From Nitratifractor sp964650685 (GTDB lineage Bacteria; Campylobacterota; Campylobacteria; Campylobacterales; Sulfurovaceae), in NCBI GenBank assembly GCA_964650685.1, contig CAZYUW010000004.1:1-13530 (forward strand): a stretch of 13,530 bases of DNA, read 5' to 3'. Shown piece after piece: positions 12,736 to 13,530 of the stretch. The notes below the pieces were generated by a model. It made no database searches. It had not been told where the DNA came from and worked only from the letters and a program-made list of their open reading frames with translations. Made by a program: the position numbers and the translations under genes. How positions within the stretch are numbered: position 1 is the stretch's first letter; each line of letters starts with the position of its first letter.

Positions 12736-13530
12736 CGTGTATCCGCATAGACATATCCGGCCATACTGCTTGATGTATAATACTGCCTGTACTGACGGCA
12801 TCTATTCCTGTACTGGCGATACTTTCGATATTTTCGAGTGTGATATTGCCGCTGGCCTCGAGAAGTGTTTGAAGATACCCCTCATTTCTATAGTATACAA
12901 CTTTTTCGATATCTTTCGGTGACATATTGTCGCACATTACAATATCGGCACCTGCCTTCATGGCTTTTTTGGCCATCTCGATGTTTTCACACTCTATCTC
13001 TATTTTTGCGGTAAAGGGGATCCTCGATCTTGCGTGCGTTACAAAACTTTGAAGGTCGTCTATGGTTTTGAGATGGGTATCTTTGATCATTAGACAATCA
13101 TCCAATCCCATTCTGTGATTTATTCCCCCTCCGCATCTAACGGCGTACTTTTCGAAATCCCTCAAAAGGGGTCTCGTTTTTCTTGTGTCCAAAAGCATGC
13201 AGTCGTAATTTTTCAACTTCCGCACATATCTGTCTGTCAATATCGCAATCGAACTTGCGTGCATCACTATATTCAATATCGATCTTTCGAGAGATAGAAT
13301 TTTATTGGAATCTCCATTCACCTCGAAAAGCACAGCCCCTTTTTCAAAACGATCGGAATCTTTTATATTCCATACTATCTCTAGACCGAAGTAGGATGCC
13401 AATGTCTCTACATATTCATATCCGGCGAATATACCATCGCTTTTGGCGACAATCCGGGCACTCACTCTTTTTGATTCTGATACTCTCGAAAACAGATCAC
13501 CTCTTCCGATATCCTCTTCCACCACAGACT
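12728..13530 (-). CDS. nadC: Nicotinate-nucleotide pyrophosphorylase (5' end outside window)
   Basis: Converts quinolinate and PRPP to nicotinate mononucleotide in de novo NAD synthesis. The frame is open to the right window edge. The first residues seen (VVEEDIGRGDLF) match a region that in the family lies about 15-20 residues after the start, so the GTG at 13525 is probably internal and the real start lies beyond the edge. Active-site motifs are DTRKTRP and CGGGINHRMGLDD (113-119 and 131-143 from that GTG), then IEIECEN, the D-I-V-M-C-D-N strand and SGNITLENI. The C-terminus is complete and its stop overlaps the DHH gene start. nadC often follows nadA or nadB in this phylum, which could be just outside. 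Confidence 0.96.
   Translation of the reverse strand, partial: SVVEEDIGRGDLFSRVSESKRVSARIVAKSDGIFAGYEYVETLASYFGLEIVWNIKDSDRFEKGAVLFEVNGDSNKILSLERSILNIVMHASSIAILTDRYVRKLKNYDCMLLDTRKTRPLLRDFEKYAVRCGGGINHRMGLDDCLMIKDTHLKTIDDLQSFVTHARSRIPFTAKIEIECENIEMAKKAMKAGADIVMCDNMSPKDIEKVVYYRNEGYLQTLLEASGNITLENIESIASTGIDAVSTGSIIHQAVWPDMSMRIHDD

Noticed and set aside
12736..12801. Longer DHH phosphoesterase start
   Set aside because: The added 22 residues lie inside nadC and do not resemble the family; the ATG at 12735 gives an 8-nt overlap.

Overview
The window is a stretch of ordinary chromosomal housekeeping DNA from a bacterium of the phylum Campylobacterota (formerly Epsilonproteobacteria). The evidence is gene content and order: nadC, a DHH phosphoesterase, an M23 peptidase, lpxC, tsaB, thrB, ylxR, infB, rbfA and rimP lie in one tight minus-strand run. 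From memory, Campylobacter jejuni carries much of this order around its lpxC-thrB-infB locus. LpxC means a lipid A-containing, Gram-negative envelope. The genus cannot be fixed from the sequence; a free-living relative of Sulfurovum or Sulfurimonas would fit.

Layout. Positions 1-2767 (plus strand) hold the 3' half of dapB (lysine and meso-DAP synthesis), purF (first step of purine synthesis) and a TIGR01212/YhcC-type radical SAM protein whose start overlaps the purF stop codon. This unit meets the minus-strand genes tail to tail, with only 3 bp between stop codons at 2768-2770. Positions 2771-4245 (minus) hold two exported envelope proteins, each probably with its own promoter: an L,D-transpeptidase and a small heat-shock protein with a signal peptide. 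Between them lies a G+C-rich, hairpin-forming island (about 3541-3621). Positions 4403-13530 (minus) hold the long gene run, read from the right edge leftward.

How the genes work together. The long run has three themes. nadC makes an NAD precursor. The M23 peptidase and lpxC act on peptidoglycan and lipid A. tsaB (tRNA t6A), ylxR, infB, rbfA and rimP serve translation initiation and ribosome maturation. thrB (threonine synthesis) sits between tsaB and ylxR. Most junctions overlap by 4-20 nt, which indicates translational coupling. An extended -10 promoter in the 53-bp gap before lpxC probably lets the lpxC-rimP part be transcribed separately. dapB and the L,D-transpeptidase are linked by function, since meso-DAP is the residue joined in L,D-crosslinks.

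No tRNA, rRNA, CRISPR array, insertion sequence or prophage gene was seen, and no gene-free stretch exceeds about 190 bp. I see no clear undescribed multi-gene system. The observations most worth checking are the structured island at 3541-3621, the repeats and possible thermosensor upstream of the exported small heat-shock protein, a decamer promoter shared by two envelope genes, and a PurF that keeps only two of the four iron-sulfur cysteines of the Bacillus type.
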